From JADLHS01 sp020848635 (GTDB lineage Bacteria > Verrucomicrobiota > Verrucomicrobiia > Limisphaerales > JADLHS01), in assembly GCA_037044975.1 (NCBI GenBank), contig JBAOIL010000038.1:124001-188000 (forward strand): a DNA stretch of 64,000 bases, written 5' to 3'. The translations under genes and the position numbers were made by a program. The notes beneath the pieces were generated by a model. That model searched no databases. It was given only the letters and a program-made list of their open reading frames with translations, and was not told the DNA's origin. Of the stretch, positions 26,109-37,773 are shown piece after piece (position 1 is the stretch's first letter; every line of letters starts with the position of its first letter).

Positions 26109-26546
26109 TTATCCGTGGGGTTTTCGCTGGTCCAAGCGCGGCACGACTGGCGCATGGCCGTCCGGTGGTCGTTGCAGCCAGGCCAGCGCCTCTGGCTCCG
26201 TTGGGTAAACGTCCGCCAGAAATCCAGCGTTGCGGGCGACGGTGACGCCAAATTTCTCGGGGTCAATCATTTCGGGGCGGGCGACCAAAGCCACTTGCAC
26301 CAATCCTTGTGCGGTTTTGGCCCACCCACGAACCAGGAAATAGCGCTGCGGCAGCGAGGGCGATGGAAAGCCGGTAAGCTGCGCGCAGTTGATGAGCAGC
26401 TTGGAAAGCTGGTGAGCGCGTGCAAATCCGATTGCGTGATCCACCAAGCCTGCGCCCTGCTCAATCGTCACCTTTCCGACGGGGCGATAATAAGCGCAGT
26501 CGCCGTTTACCTCAATGCTGCCGGTCACATTCGCTGGCTCTTTCAT
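26109..26546 (-). CDS. Small STAS/SpoIIAA-like protein
   Basis: A 145-residue cytoplasmic protein of uncertain family. Its pattern (GSIEVNGDCAYYRPVGKVTI, LLINCAQLTGFPSPSL, VALVARPEMIDPEKFG, NAGFLADVYPTEPEALAWL) matches the alternating beta-alpha layout of STAS/SpoIIAA-like domains. Many small regulators share that layout, including the recurrent V(F)PTEPEALAWL ending. There is no phosphorylatable serine motif that I can point to. It lies 51 bases before the DUF3592-like gene. Confidence 0.6.
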   Translation of the reverse strand: MKEPANVTGSIEVNGDCAYYRPVGKVTIEQGAGLVDHAIGFARAHQLSKLLINCAQLTGFPSPSLPQRYFLVRGWAKTAQGLVQVALVARPEMIDPEKFGVTVARNAGFLADVYPTEPEALAWLQRPPDGHAPVVPRLDQRKPHG

Positions 26547-26660
26547 CTAATTTCGGTCGGTCCCGCGCGCGACTTTTTCAGGGGTAGTTGGGTTTACCCG
26601 GTCAGTTACGGCTCCAGGATTGGCCTCATCATCAAGCCTGAAAACTTCGCCGTCCCTTCT

Positions 26661-27041
26661 TCAGATGTGCTTCGAGTCGTGTTCGTCCTTTTGCACGTAC
26701 CCGGACTCCTGCCGCTTGAAATTTACCTCGTTCTTTTTGATATAGGCGTCAAATACGTCGTCCGCGCTCATGCCGAGGACCTGGGCGATACTGATGAGAA
26801 AGTGAAACAAGTCCACCACCTCGACGCGCGCATTTTGCTCGTCGAACTTCTGGTATTTGGCCCACCACTTCCACGGGACACTGTCATTGAGTTCGGCGAT
26901 CTCCTGGGTCATGGCGCGGGTGTAATTAAGAATCCACCGGGTCTTTTCCTCGGCGCTCATGCCCTCCATGTTGACGCCGATGCGGTCATTGAGCGCTTTT
27001 TGCATCTGCCAGAGTTCCCGCAATTGATCAGGTTTTTCCAT
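26661..27041 (-). CDS. Dimeric (all-alpha, MazG-like) dUTP diphosphatase
   Basis: A 126-residue protein starting at MEKPDQLRELWQMQKALNDR (27041). It hydrolyses dUTP to dUMP and pyrophosphate, keeping uracil out of DNA. Signatures are EIAELNDSVPWKWWAKYQ, with the acidic metal-binding residues, and ARVEVVDLFHFLISIAQVLG, characteristic of the dUTPase_2 family. A longer in-frame extension upstream has no homology. The C-terminal tail is charged. This all-alpha dUTPase is less common in bacteria than the trimeric Dut enzyme, so the genome may lack the latter; this cannot be checked here. Confidence 0.85.
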   Translation of the reverse strand: MEKPDQLRELWQMQKALNDRIGVNMEGMSAEEKTRWILNYTRAMTQEIAELNDSVPWKWWAKYQKFDEQNARVEVVDLFHFLISIAQVLGMSADDVFDAYIKKNEVNFKRQESGYVQKDEHDSKHI

Positions 27042-27190
27042 CCGCCAAGGATTTATTTCGCGCCCGGCGGAAGCAAGTCTGAAAGACGGAGACGCCGCAA
27101 GCACACCGACAGGATTTCCGCCTCGTTCACTTGCCCGCCGTGCAGGCGAAAGCCCCCGCCGCGGCGACTGTTGCTCCGGTGGGCGGCCGA

Positions 27191-27385
27191 TTACCGCTTC
27201 GCGTCGCGCCCGCGCTCATCACTCTCGGCGGGCCCGTGTTGAGCCTTCAACTTGCGCAGCATCTGCCGGATGTCGAAGGCCCCGCGGATGCTGACATACA
27301 CTGTGATGGTCGAATACCAAACGAGGACCGCCAACGTCAGGAGACCCCAGAATGGGTGGTTGGTCAGCATGGCGGAGAGTTGCAT
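27191..27385 (-). CDS. Small membrane protein partnered with the sodium/solute symporter
   Basis: A 64-residue protein with one membrane segment (FWGLLTLAVLVWYSTITVYV) and a basic C-terminal tail (IRQMLRKLKAQHGPAESDER). The start MQLSAMLTNHPF at 27385 is preceded by a good ribosome binding site (AAAGGA). It lies 13 bases downstream of the symporter gene on the same strand, which suggests a small accessory subunit. The arrangement resembles other short membrane partners of solute:sodium symporters, but I do not recognise a named family. Confidence 0.7.
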   Translation of the reverse strand: MQLSAMLTNHPFWGLLTLAVLVWYSTITVYVSIRGAFDIRQMLRKLKAQHGPAESDERGRDAKR

Positions 27386-27398
27386 GGCAATAGTCCTT

Positions 27399-28952
27399 TC
27401 AGCGGCGTTTTGCTTCGGGTTTGAGCAGGGATCCAATCACCATCGCGACGGCGACGGCCACGTATGTACCAATGTTGACGAAGTTGCTGCCAAGGTTGTG
27501 CGCGGCCCAACCGGTCGTCACGGCGATGCCCTCCTTCAAGACCGCCTGGCCGGAGGCATCCAGTGCCGGCACTTTCACGAACAGGTCCAGGGAGAGCGCC
27601 AGCACGGGCAGTGCGGCGCCAACCACGATCGCCGCGATGGCACCCCAGTTATTGGCCCGTTTCCAATAGCAGCAGGCGATCAAGAGCACGGACATGCTGG
27701 CCAGATAAATGGTGCCGGTGGTCTGGAGATATTCCCAGAGGTTGCCTTCCAGTTTGTACCACAGGCCCCAAATCAGCAGGAAGATTCCGATGAGCGCGAT
27801 AATAAAGCGATTCCAGAGCAACCCCTTTTTCTCCGACCAGGCGACCTTGCGGAACGGCGCGAGGATGTCGTTGTAGATTACGCTGCCCCACGTCAGCATG
27901 TACGACGAGTCTGTGGACATGTCCGCCGCGAGCATCGCGGCGACAAGCAATCCCATCATTCCCGCCGGTACGATTTGGCTCAGCAGATACGGCATGGCAA
28001 AGAGCGATCCATTCTTCTCGCCAAATTGCAGGCCGATCTTGTCCACCACGACCGGTTCGATCATCGCCAGCGCGGCGATGCCCCAAATGCCGGGAATGAT
28101 CCAGCGGCAGATGAAGAAGAACGCCGTGCCTGTATAAATCTTGCGACCGGTATGGCTGTCTTTGGCGGCGAGCAAACGGGCGATGACCGCCTGCCAGGTA
28201 AGCACGGCGGCAGTGTTGGTGAACAGATTGGAAAGTACAAATGGCCAACCGAGGTCTTTCGGGATGAACGCATTGAAACCACCCGCGCCATGATGGGTCT
28301 GGACAGTTGCTACGATTTTGTCCCAGCCCACCTGATGCAGAACCAGAAAGGTCACGACCAGCAATCCGGCACTCATGACGATGAACTGGAGAAAATCCGT
28401 CACCAGCACGGAAAGCATGCCGCCCAGAATCGTGTAAACGGCCACGCCGAGGAGCAGGACCGTCATTGCGAGTTCAAGGTAGCGGAGATTCATGCCGCAG
28501 CAGACAACGAGGAACTGCCCGCCCACGCGGAGAAATACGCCCATGTTCAGCAGTCCGCCCAGGACAATGACGACGCCTGCCAGCCAGCGGACCAATTTGC
28601 CGTAACGCCGTTCGAACAGCTCCGGAATGGTCATCACGCCGGAATCGCGCAGCGGCTTGACGCAGAAACCCGTGTAGCCGACCACGAACATGGCGAGGGC
28701 GTTGCAGATGCCGGGGACGGCGCCCGCAAACCCACGTGTGTAGCCGGCTTGCGCCGTGTACATGCAGGTTACAATCCCGAACTCCGTGGCGGCCAGCGAG
28801 GCGATGCCGAGATAAATGTTCATCTCGCGACCCGCGACCAGAAAGTGGTCCACGCGCGAGACGTATTTCCGCACCATCAGCCCGGCAATCATGGTGGCCA
28901 GCAGATAGAAGCCGACGATGCTGCCGTCGAGCCAGTTGAAGTGAGGCGTCAT
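27399..28952 (-). CDS. Sodium:solute symporter (SSS family)
   Basis: A 517-residue inner-membrane carrier with about 13 hydrophobic segments. SSS family features are FLVAGREMNIYLGIASLAAT near the start, YTGFCVKPLRDSGVMTIPEL, YTILGGMLSVLVTDFLQFIV, and AAMLAADMSTDSSYMLTWGS, the Na2-site helix region. Such carriers import a sugar, amino acid, organic acid or urea with sodium; the substrate cannot be read from sequence. It starts at ATG 28952, directly before a membrane entry segment. The following 64-codon gene is closely linked. Confidence 0.9.
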   Translation of the reverse strand: MTPHFNWLDGSIVGFYLLATMIAGLMVRKYVSRVDHFLVAGREMNIYLGIASLAATEFGIVTCMYTAQAGYTRGFAGAVPGICNALAMFVVGYTGFCVKPLRDSGVMTIPELFERRYGKLVRWLAGVVIVLGGLLNMGVFLRVGGQFLVVCCGMNLRYLELAMTVLLLGVAVYTILGGMLSVLVTDFLQFIVMSAGLLVVTFLVLHQVGWDKIVATVQTHHGAGGFNAFIPKDLGWPFVLSNLFTNTAAVLTWQAVIARLLAAKDSHTGRKIYTGTAFFFICRWIIPGIWGIAALAMIEPVVVDKIGLQFGEKNGSLFAMPYLLSQIVPAGMMGLLVAAMLAADMSTDSSYMLTWGSVIYNDILAPFRKVAWSEKKGLLWNRFIIALIGIFLLIWGLWYKLEGNLWEYLQTTGTIYLASMSVLLIACCYWKRANNWGAIAAIVVGAALPVLALSLDLFVKVPALDASGQAVLKEGIAVTTGWAAHNLGSNFVNIGTYVAVAVAMVIGSLLKPEAKRR

Positions 28953-29090
28953 GGAGTCTTGGGTTTTTCGTTTTCGCCCGTCAGTTCATTGTTGTTTCGC
29001 GGCCAGCCGCGCCCGCTTCGCGCCTTTGACCATTTCCCGAATGGAGGGACGCGATCGCCCGGCCGGGAAATTCTCCCAGCCCAACGGGAG

Positions 29091-30386
29091 TTATTTCAAC
29101 CACGCCGCAATTTTCTCGCCCGCCCAGATCGCTTTGACCGGCTGACGCTCGCGCACCGCCGCATACTTTTTCCCGTTCACCAACACCTCCGCCGCCAGCG
29201 GGCGGGTGTTGTAGTTGGACGCCATGACGAAGCCGTAGGCGCCCGCGCTCAACAGCGCGAGCTGATCGCCCGTGCCGACTTTCGGCAACGGTCGGTCTTT
29301 GCAGAAGTAATCGCCCGACTCGCAAATCGGCCCGACGACATCGGATTTGATCGTGGCGCCGCCTTTGCGAAGGACCGGCACGATCTCGTGATACGCGTCG
29401 TAGAAGGCCGGCCGAATCAGGTCGTTCATTGCGCCATCCACAATGACGAAGTTCTTCTTGCCCGTGCGCTTCACGTATTCGACGCGCGTGACGAGGATGC
29501 CCGCATTGCCGGAAATAAAGCGCCCCGGCTCCATCAGGATTCGCAACCCGAGCGGTTGGAGCCGTGGCACGAGGCGTGCCGCGTACGTTTCCGGCGTGAG
29601 CATCTTTCCCCCTTGCTTATGCCACCATGCGGCATCACCGCTCGCCAGCGCCGGCTGATAAACGATGCCCAAACCGCCGCCGATGCTGAAGAACTCCAGG
29701 CCGTGGCGCTGCTGCAATCGTTGTACAATCGGAATCACCTTGCGCACGGCTTGCTCAAACGGCGCCACTGTGGTGAGCTGCGAGCCGATGTGCATTTGCA
29801 GTCCGCGCAGCCGCAAATGCTTCAACATGCTGGCCCGGGCATAGACGCTCTCGATCTGCTCGAACGCGATGCCGAACTTGTTTTCGTAGGTGCCGGTGGT
29901 GATTTTTGCGTGGGTGTGCGCGTCCACGTTCGGGTTTACCCGCACCGCGACGGGGGCGATCTTTTTCAACCGCGCGGCCACCTGATTGATGCGCTGGAGC
30001 TCTGGCTCACTCTCCACGTTGAACGAATACACCCCGCGCCGGAGGGCGAATTCAATTTCCGCCGCGGTCTTGCCCACGCCGGCAAAAACACATTTGCCCG
30101 GGTCGCCGCCGGCGGCGATGACGCGCTGCAATTCGCCGCTGCTCACGATGTCGAACCCGCCGCCCAGATTGGCGAGGGTGCGCAACACGGACTGGTTGGA
30201 ATTCGACTTCATCGCGAAGCAGATCAGGTGATCCACCGGTGCCATGGCGCGATCCAGGTTCTGAAAATGATTTGTCAGCGTCCGTTGCGAATAGACATAA
30301 AGCGGTGTGCCAAATTTCTTTACGAGCGTTCCGACCGCAACCCCTTCGCAATGGAGTTGGTTCCCGACATAACGAAAATCATGCAT
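29091..30386 (-). CDS. lysA: Diaminopimelate decarboxylase
   Basis: A 431-residue PLP enzyme of the alanine-racemase/ornithine-decarboxylase fold that makes L-lysine from meso-diaminopimelate. FAMKSNSN holds the PLP lysine (Lys60). GGGFDIVSSGEL, LQMHIGSQLTTVAPFEQA, FSIGGGLGI, EPGRFISGNAGILVTRVEY and PICESGDYFCKDR are the standard substrate and cofactor motifs; the last is the specificity loop with the partner-subunit cysteine. The start MHDFRYVGNQLHCEGVAV at 30386 fits the family. The longer in-frame ORF upstream is not homologous. Confidence 0.96.
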   Translation of the reverse strand: MHDFRYVGNQLHCEGVAVGTLVKKFGTPLYVYSQRTLTNHFQNLDRAMAPVDHLICFAMKSNSNQSVLRTLANLGGGFDIVSSGELQRVIAAGGDPGKCVFAGVGKTAAEIEFALRRGVYSFNVESEPELQRINQVAARLKKIAPVAVRVNPNVDAHTHAKITTGTYENKFGIAFEQIESVYARASMLKHLRLRGLQMHIGSQLTTVAPFEQAVRKVIPIVQRLQQRHGLEFFSIGGGLGIVYQPALASGDAAWWHKQGGKMLTPETYAARLVPRLQPLGLRILMEPGRFISGNAGILVTRVEYVKRTGKKNFVIVDGAMNDLIRPAFYDAYHEIVPVLRKGGATIKSDVVGPICESGDYFCKDRPLPKVGTGDQLALLSAGAYGFVMASNYNTRPLAAEVLVNGKKYAAVRERQPVKAIWAGEKIAAWLK

Positions 30387-30517
30387 GCCGCAGGAGTCTA
30401 GGATGACGGACGAAAAGCGCAAGTTTCGCGGGATGGACGCTTGCCTCGCCGCGTGTTTGATGTAAGCTGGGCTTCCGTCTGCGGTCGAGGTCCTGATCGC
30501 AGTGAGTGTTCGACGCC

Positions 30518-31201
30518 ATGAGCGCCACAAAAACAATCAGCAGCAAAATCAAAATCCTCATCGTGGACGACCACCCGGTCGTTCGCAAAGGTTTGCTGTC
30601 CTGCCTGGCGGCGAAGGAGAATCTCAAAATTGTCGGAGAAGCCGCCAACGGCACCGAGGCTATTCGGTTGGTCAAGGAACTCGCGCCGGACATTGTGCTC
30701 ATGGATATTTCCATGCCGGAGATGGATGGCCTGGCCGTGACGGAAGCGCTGCGCAAGGTCGCCTCGCAGGCCAAGGTTCTCATTCTGTCCATGCAGAACC
30801 ATCGCGACGCCGTTCTGCGCATTATCAAAGCCGGCGCGCGCGGTTACGTCCTGAAGGATGCGCCGACGGATGAACTCGTGCATGCCATCGAAACCGTTCA
30901 TCGAGGTGAGGCGTATTTCAGCAAACCCATCGCCCAGATCGCGCTCAACCAGTATGTCGCCGACGCGGACGACTCGAAACCGGTGGCGAAACTCAGCGAG
31001 CGCGAACGCCAGGTCCTGGCGCTGATTGCCGAAGGCAAAAGCAACAAGGAAATTGCCATGCATCTGGGCATCGGCGTGCGCACCATCGAGACGCATCGGG
31101 AGCGCATCATGCGCAAGCTGGACGTTCACAGCGTCGCCGGCCTCACCAAGTTCGCCATCGCCAACGGCATCTCCGCGCTCAACGACGAGTCCAAAGCCTG
31201 A
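30518..31201 (+). CDS. NarL/FixJ-type response regulator
   Basis: A 227-residue two-component DNA-binding regulator. Receiver domain: IKILIVDDHPVVRKGL (acidic pocket), IVLMDISMPEMDGL (phospho-aspartate), LILSMQNH and VLKDAPTDELVHAI (conserved lysine). LuxR-type helix-turn-helix: KLSERERQVLALIAEGKS and NKEIAMHLGIGVRTIETHRE. ATG 30518 is chosen; a GTG 12 bases upstream is also in frame. No sensor kinase is adjacent, so the signal is unknown. It is divergent from lysA and is followed 36 bases later by bioD. Confidence 0.93.
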   Translation: MSATKTISSKIKILIVDDHPVVRKGLLSCLAAKENLKIVGEAANGTEAIRLVKELAPDIVLMDISMPEMDGLAVTEALRKVASQAKVLILSMQNHRDAVLRIIKAGARGYVLKDAPTDELVHAIETVHRGEAYFSKPIAQIALNQYVADADDSKPVAKLSERERQVLALIAEGKSNKEIAMHLGIGVRTIETHRERIMRKLDVHSVAGLTKFAIANGISALNDESKA

Positions 31202-31237
31202 CCTGCGTCCGACCGTCCCCGGTCGTGCGGCCAACCC

Positions 31238-31849
31238 ATGAAACCGGCGCGCATTCTCTTTGTTACCGGTACGGATACCGGGGTGGGTAAGACCGTCTTC
31301 GCCGCGCTCACCACCCGTTCACTGTTGGCACACGGATTTCGCGTGGCCGCGCTCAAGCCGGTCTGCTCCGGCGGGCGCGACGATGCCCGCCAGCTCCATC
31401 GGGCGGCGGGAAAAGTCCTGCCGCTCGCCGCGGTCAACCCCTGGCATTTCCGCGCCGCGCTGTCGCCGTTGGTCGCCGCGCGGCGGGAGAAACGGCGACT
31501 GCGACTTCGCATCGTCGTGGCGCACATCCGGCGCATGGCGCGAGGATTTGAGGTGGTGGTCGTCGAGGGGGCAGGCGGTTTGCTCAGCCCGCTCGGTGAG
31601 GACTTCGATTCGCGCGATCTGATCCGAGCGCTGGACGCCGAGGCCATCGTGCTTTGCCCGAACCAACTCGGCGCGGTGAATCAGGTGCGACTTGTGTTGG
31701 AAGCGCTACCAGCCGCGGCTGCCCGGCAGGCCCGCGTCGTCCTTGTGAATCCCGCCCAACCGGACGCCGCCAGCCGGACGAACCTTGGATTGTTGAAGGA
31801 TTTCGTTGACCCGAATCGCATCCTCGTGCTGCCGTGGGTGGAGGGTTGA
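31238..31849 (+). CDS. bioD: Dethiobiotin synthetase
   Basis: A 203-residue ATP-dependent ligase that closes the ureido ring of dethiobiotin in biotin synthesis. The P-loop FVTGTDTGVGKTVFAALT is diagnostic, LKPVCSGGRDDA matches the diaminopelargonate-binding segment, and VVVEGAGGLLSPL is the second conserved block. Compared with E. coli BioD (225 residues) it is somewhat short, with a compact C-terminus. No bioA, bioB or bioF gene is next to it, so the pathway genes are scattered; a birA fragment opens this window. Confidence 0.9.
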   Translation: MKPARILFVTGTDTGVGKTVFAALTTRSLLAHGFRVAALKPVCSGGRDDARQLHRAAGKVLPLAAVNPWHFRAALSPLVAARREKRRLRLRIVVAHIRRMARGFEVVVVEGAGGLLSPLGEDFDSRDLIRALDAEAIVLCPNQLGAVNQVRLVLEALPAAAARQARVVLVNPAQPDAASRTNLGLLKDFVDPNRILVLPWVEG

Positions 31850-32033
31850 GTTCTCCGGTGCGCTCTCCGGCTGGCAGGGGGATAGTGGTGGAGGGCCACC
31901 GCAGTCCATGCTGCGAAGCCTCCGGGGCTGCGCCAGTCTACCGGCGCCTGGTTTCGTGGGTCAGGGCAGCTCGGCTTCATTCGAGTTTGCGCCGGTCACC
32001 GCTTCGACGGCAGATCGGTGGCTGATGGGTGCT

Positions 32034-33278
32034 TCACTCTGACACTTCCTCCGTCAACGCTGCCGCCGACCTCGCGTTTTTGCCGAATTTGACTTCCGGA
32101 ATCAGAAGCAGGGTCGCCACGACAATCATGCTGGCCCCGAGCCAGCTGATCGCGGCCACGGACCAGTGCGCCACGAGTTGAAACGCCACCACCGGCGCGA
32201 TGACGCCGCGCACGCCGGTAAAAAACGTGTGGACGCTCATGTAATCGGCCACCCGCTCCGGTGGCGCGAACTTCGTCACCCACAAACTCCATGCCACGTC
32301 GCCGCCTCCGTTGGCGATGCCGTAGATGATCGCGCCCACGATCAGCCACCCCAGATGGTTGCCGCCAAAGAACGACAACATGCCAAGGGCGAACCCGGCA
32401 TTCAGTACGATGCGCAGCACAAAGAAATTCATGCGGTCAAACAGCCAGCCCCACACCGGGCTCATCACCAGCCGCGCCAGATTGGGAATCACGCCGACGA
32501 GCAAGGCGATTTGCGCGGTGGTCAGAATCTGGCCGCCCCAGGTAACGCCGTGCGCGGGGTTGGCCAGATACTCCACGCGTAACGGCAGGATCATCAGGTT
32601 CGCAAAGCCCATGAGCATCCACATTCCCAGCGTGCGGCGGAACAAAGCGTCGTCCCGCACGAACCGAAGCGCGCGAAATGGATGCGTTCCGCCCGAAGCC
32701 GCCAGCGGTCGCGACGGCAACCGCCCCAGACAATAACTGGCCAGGACAAACGCCGCTGCAAAGACAACCAGCAACCCGCGGAAGAATTCCAGGTTGGCGG
32801 ACAAGAGCCGTCCGGCCAGTTCGCTGAAGGCCGCTGCCGTGGCAATACGGATCATGAAGGTGCGCGAAAACAGCTTGCCGCGTTGCCGCGCGGGATAGTT
32901 CTCCTGGTAAATCTGCGTCATTAACGGCACGGCCACGGCACTGGCCGCCATCGTCACGACCGACCCGATGACGAAGACGGGCAGTGCCGGCACCAGCGCC
33001 ATGATTCCGAACCCCACGGCGCCCAGCCCGGCCACGCGCGCCGCCGCCCTGGCGACTGGCCAGCCGGCGGTTTCCACCCGCGCCACGAGCCAGGGACCAA
33101 GCATCAGGCCGACGCTTCCGCCCCCCGCCACCAGTGCTTTGGCGAGCGAGCCGGCGTCATACCAGCGCACCGCGATCAGCAGCAGGAAAGTGCCGCCGGC
33201 GGTTTCAAGGATGCCGGAAGAAATCGCCCGCCACCGTTCATAACGGTAGGTCAGGGCGGTGCGCTTCGCATCAAGCAT
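32034..33278 (-). CDS. Major facilitator superfamily transporter
   Basis: A 414-residue carrier with about 12 hydrophobic segments, starting at MLDAKRTALTYRYERWRAIS (33278); an alternative in-frame start at 33314 adds 12 residues. The intracellular loop YPARQRGKLFSRTFMIRIAT between segments 4 and 5 and RLVMSPVWGWLFDRMNFFVL at segments 7-8 follow MFS symmetry. An aspartate in the RxxD-like MSPVWGWLFDRMN is retained. The late segment IIYGIANGGGDVAWSLWVTK is unusual and well conserved in style. The substrate is unknown; drug or sugar export are typical roles. Confidence 0.82.
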   Translation of the reverse strand: MLDAKRTALTYRYERWRAISSGILETAGGTFLLLIAVRWYDAGSLAKALVAGGGSVGLMLGPWLVARVETAGWPVARAAARVAGLGAVGFGIMALVPALPVFVIGSVVTMAASAVAVPLMTQIYQENYPARQRGKLFSRTFMIRIATAAAFSELAGRLLSANLEFFRGLLVVFAAAFVLASYCLGRLPSRPLAASGGTHPFRALRFVRDDALFRRTLGMWMLMGFANLMILPLRVEYLANPAHGVTWGGQILTTAQIALLVGVIPNLARLVMSPVWGWLFDRMNFFVLRIVLNAGFALGMLSFFGGNHLGWLIVGAIIYGIANGGGDVAWSLWVTKFAPPERVADYMSVHTFFTGVRGVIAPVVAFQLVAHWSVAAISWLGASMIVVATLLLIPEVKFGKNARSAAALTEEVSE

Positions 33279-33605
33279 CGGCCACAGACTAGGCCCCGGA
33301 AGAAACACGAGCAAAGGGATTCCTGCCGGCGATCGAAACGCGAGGGAGGTTTGATGGCTGGGCTGGTTTCTGCACCAGGTCGTTCGCGAGACGCCAAGCC
33401 GAAGGGCGAATTGACGGCAGGGAATCGGTCGCGATCAAAGTGCGACATATGCGTGACTACAACTTGCTCTTTATCGACTGGCGCGACCTAGAAGCCTCCG
33501 CCGTCAGCGTTCGCCTCCACCACAGCGGTCCGCAGGACGCGAAACCAAAAGTGGAAATGATTGCAGAATTTTTGGCCGTTATTAGAGTGCGCTGCAAATA
33601 GTTTT
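33279..33605. other. Intergenic region, 327 bases, divergent promoters expected
   Basis: It lies between the divergent MFS and cupin genes and must contain promoters for both. No frame longer than about 65 codons is open here and none looks coding. The last 60 bases before the cupin start are AT-richer (TTGCAG then TTATTAGAG), a possible promoter, but the hexamers are poor. Confidence 0.4.
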
Positions 33606-34139
33606 ATGTCAGTACCAGCACAAATCATCCAATTCGGCCCGGGCGAAGGTCCGGTCGTTTCCGCAGTGGGCGATGTCTATCGCATGCTCGCCACCGGTGT
33701 ACAAACCGGCGGCGCGTATGTATTGAGCGAAGCGCGGGTGCCGCCCGGGGGCGGGCCGCCACCCCACATCCACCATCGTGAAGACGAGGCGTTTTTTGTG
33801 CTGGAAGGCGAAATCACTTTCCAACTTGGTGGCAAGAAACTCGTCGGCCGTGCCGGCACCTTCATCCAAGGGCCGCGCGGCGTGCCGCACGCCTTCAAGA
33901 ACGAGAGCCCTGCGCCGGCTCGAATGCTCATTCTGGTCACGCCGCCGGGCTTCGAGAAATTCATGGTGGAGATTGGGCATCCATTGCCTGCCTTTGACTC
34001 GCCGCCGTTGCCGGTGACGCCCGCCGACATTCAGAGGCTGCTCGCGGTCGCGCCGAAATACGGCATCGAAATCCTCCCACCCCGCATTGACGTGGTCCGA
34101 GGAACCACCGCGGCCATAGTGGCGGCCGATTTGGAGTGA
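33606..34139 (+). CDS. Cupin-domain protein
   Basis: A 177-residue small beta-barrel protein. The two cupin motifs are PPPHIHHREDEAFFVLEGEI (metal-binding histidines and glutamate) and FIQGPRGVPHAFKN (third histidine). ATG 33606 is chosen, as upstream codons read through low-complexity sequence; no strong ribosome binding site is seen. A C-terminal extension of about 45 residues (FDSPPLPVTPADIQRLLAVA ...) lies outside the barrel. Cupins of this type include dioxygenases, isomerases and simple ligand binders, so the function is open. Confidence 0.85.
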   Translation: MSVPAQIIQFGPGEGPVVSAVGDVYRMLATGVQTGGAYVLSEARVPPGGGPPPHIHHREDEAFFVLEGEITFQLGGKKLVGRAGTFIQGPRGVPHAFKNESPAPARMLILVTPPGFEKFMVEIGHPLPAFDSPPLPVTPADIQRLLAVAPKYGIEILPPRIDVVRGTTAAIVAADLE

Positions 34140-34266
34140 GCCCCGGGAGGTGTAATGGGAGAAATTCTACTGGCGGTTACGGTGCGAAAACCGTGAACAT
34201 GCAGGGGGAATAATTGCGGGCTGAAGCCGCGGCCCCGATCGCCAACGACTTACAACAGGATTCGAC

Positions 34267-35112
34267 ATGGAAATCAAGAAAGCCGTCATCACCGCCGCCG
34301 GACCGAGCCAGCGTTCGCTGCCATTGCAAACCCTGGTGGATCGCGACGGCAAAAGTAAATCCGCCCTCGCCATCATCGTTGACGAGTCACTTCAGTCCGG
34401 CATCGAGGAAATCTGCGTCGTCGTCAACCCGGGCGACCGCGAGGCCTATCGCGCCGCCGCCGGGCCCCATGGCAAACGCCTGTCATTCGTCGAGCAGACG
34501 CAACCGCTCGGCTACGGCCACGCAGTCTGGTGTGCGAAGGAATTTACGGGCGCGTCGCCGTTTCTGCTGCTGGTCGGGGATCATCTCTACATCAGCCACG
34601 GCGCAAAACGCTGTGCCCAGCAGCTCGTTGAAACCGCCGCGGTCGAAGCTTGCACCGTGTCCGCCGTGCAAGCGACGCGGGAAAACAAACTGCCCCATTA
34701 TGGCGCCGTGGGTGGTCGTTTGGCCGGAGCGCGCCAAGGACTTTATCTCGTGTCCGACGTGGTGGAGAAACCAACCCCTACGGTGGCCGAGCAGAGTCTC
34801 ATCGTGCCGGGCCTGCGGGCGGGCCACTATCTCTGTTTCTTTGGCATGCACGTCCTGACGCCGCGCGTCATGGCATTGCTTGGCGAGGAAGTCGCCGCGG
34901 CGGGGGATAAAGGTCGGGTGCAACTGAGCGCCGCACTGGCCCGGCTTGCCGAGCATGAACGGTATCTGGCCTGCGAGTTGCAAGGTGGTCGCTTCGACAT
35001 CGGGGTGAAATACGGACTGCTGACGGCGCAACTGGCGCTCGCCCTGGCGGGCGAAGATCGCGACGAAGTGTTATCCGGCCTCGTCGAATTGCTCGCGCGC
35101 GGTGGCAAGTAA
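34267..35112 (+). CDS. Sugar-1-phosphate nucleotidyltransferase (GalU-like)
   Basis: A 281-residue enzyme of the nucleotidyltransferase fold, expected to join UTP (or another NTP) to a sugar 1-phosphate. It keeps VEQTQPLGYGHAVWCAKEF and PFLLLVGDHLYIS, equal to the GalU uridine and metal sites, with SDVVEKPTPT and a hexose-contact region. The N-terminal nucleotide loop reads ITAAGPSQRSLPLQTLVD instead of the usual AAGxGTRFLPATK, so the classical glycine-rich signature is altered. It is 33 bases upstream of the kinase/pyrophosphorylase fusion gene, suggesting one sugar-nucleotide pathway. Confidence 0.8.
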   Translation: MEIKKAVITAAGPSQRSLPLQTLVDRDGKSKSALAIIVDESLQSGIEEICVVVNPGDREAYRAAAGPHGKRLSFVEQTQPLGYGHAVWCAKEFTGASPFLLLVGDHLYISHGAKRCAQQLVETAAVEACTVSAVQATRENKLPHYGAVGGRLAGARQGLYLVSDVVEKPTPTVAEQSLIVPGLRAGHYLCFFGMHVLTPRVMALLGEEVAAAGDKGRVQLSAALARLAEHERYLACELQGGRFDIGVKYGLLTAQLALALAGEDRDEVLSGLVELLARGGK

Positions 35113-35145
35113 CCGGCCGGCGCTCTCGAACCTGAAACTCGCAAT

Positions 35146-37768
<2,623 letters not shown>

Positions 37769-37773
<5 letters not shown>

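Noticed and set aside
27252..30401. A 1049-codon open frame on the plus strand
   Set aside because: It runs antisense to the symporter and lysA, which have clear family signatures. The translation has no recognisable domain and is rich in His, Arg and Asp, typical of antisense GC-rich frames.
31860..32030. Possible further intergenic repeat after bioD
   Set aside because: GC-rich with short inverted segments, but no convincing arm pairing and no second copy in the window.
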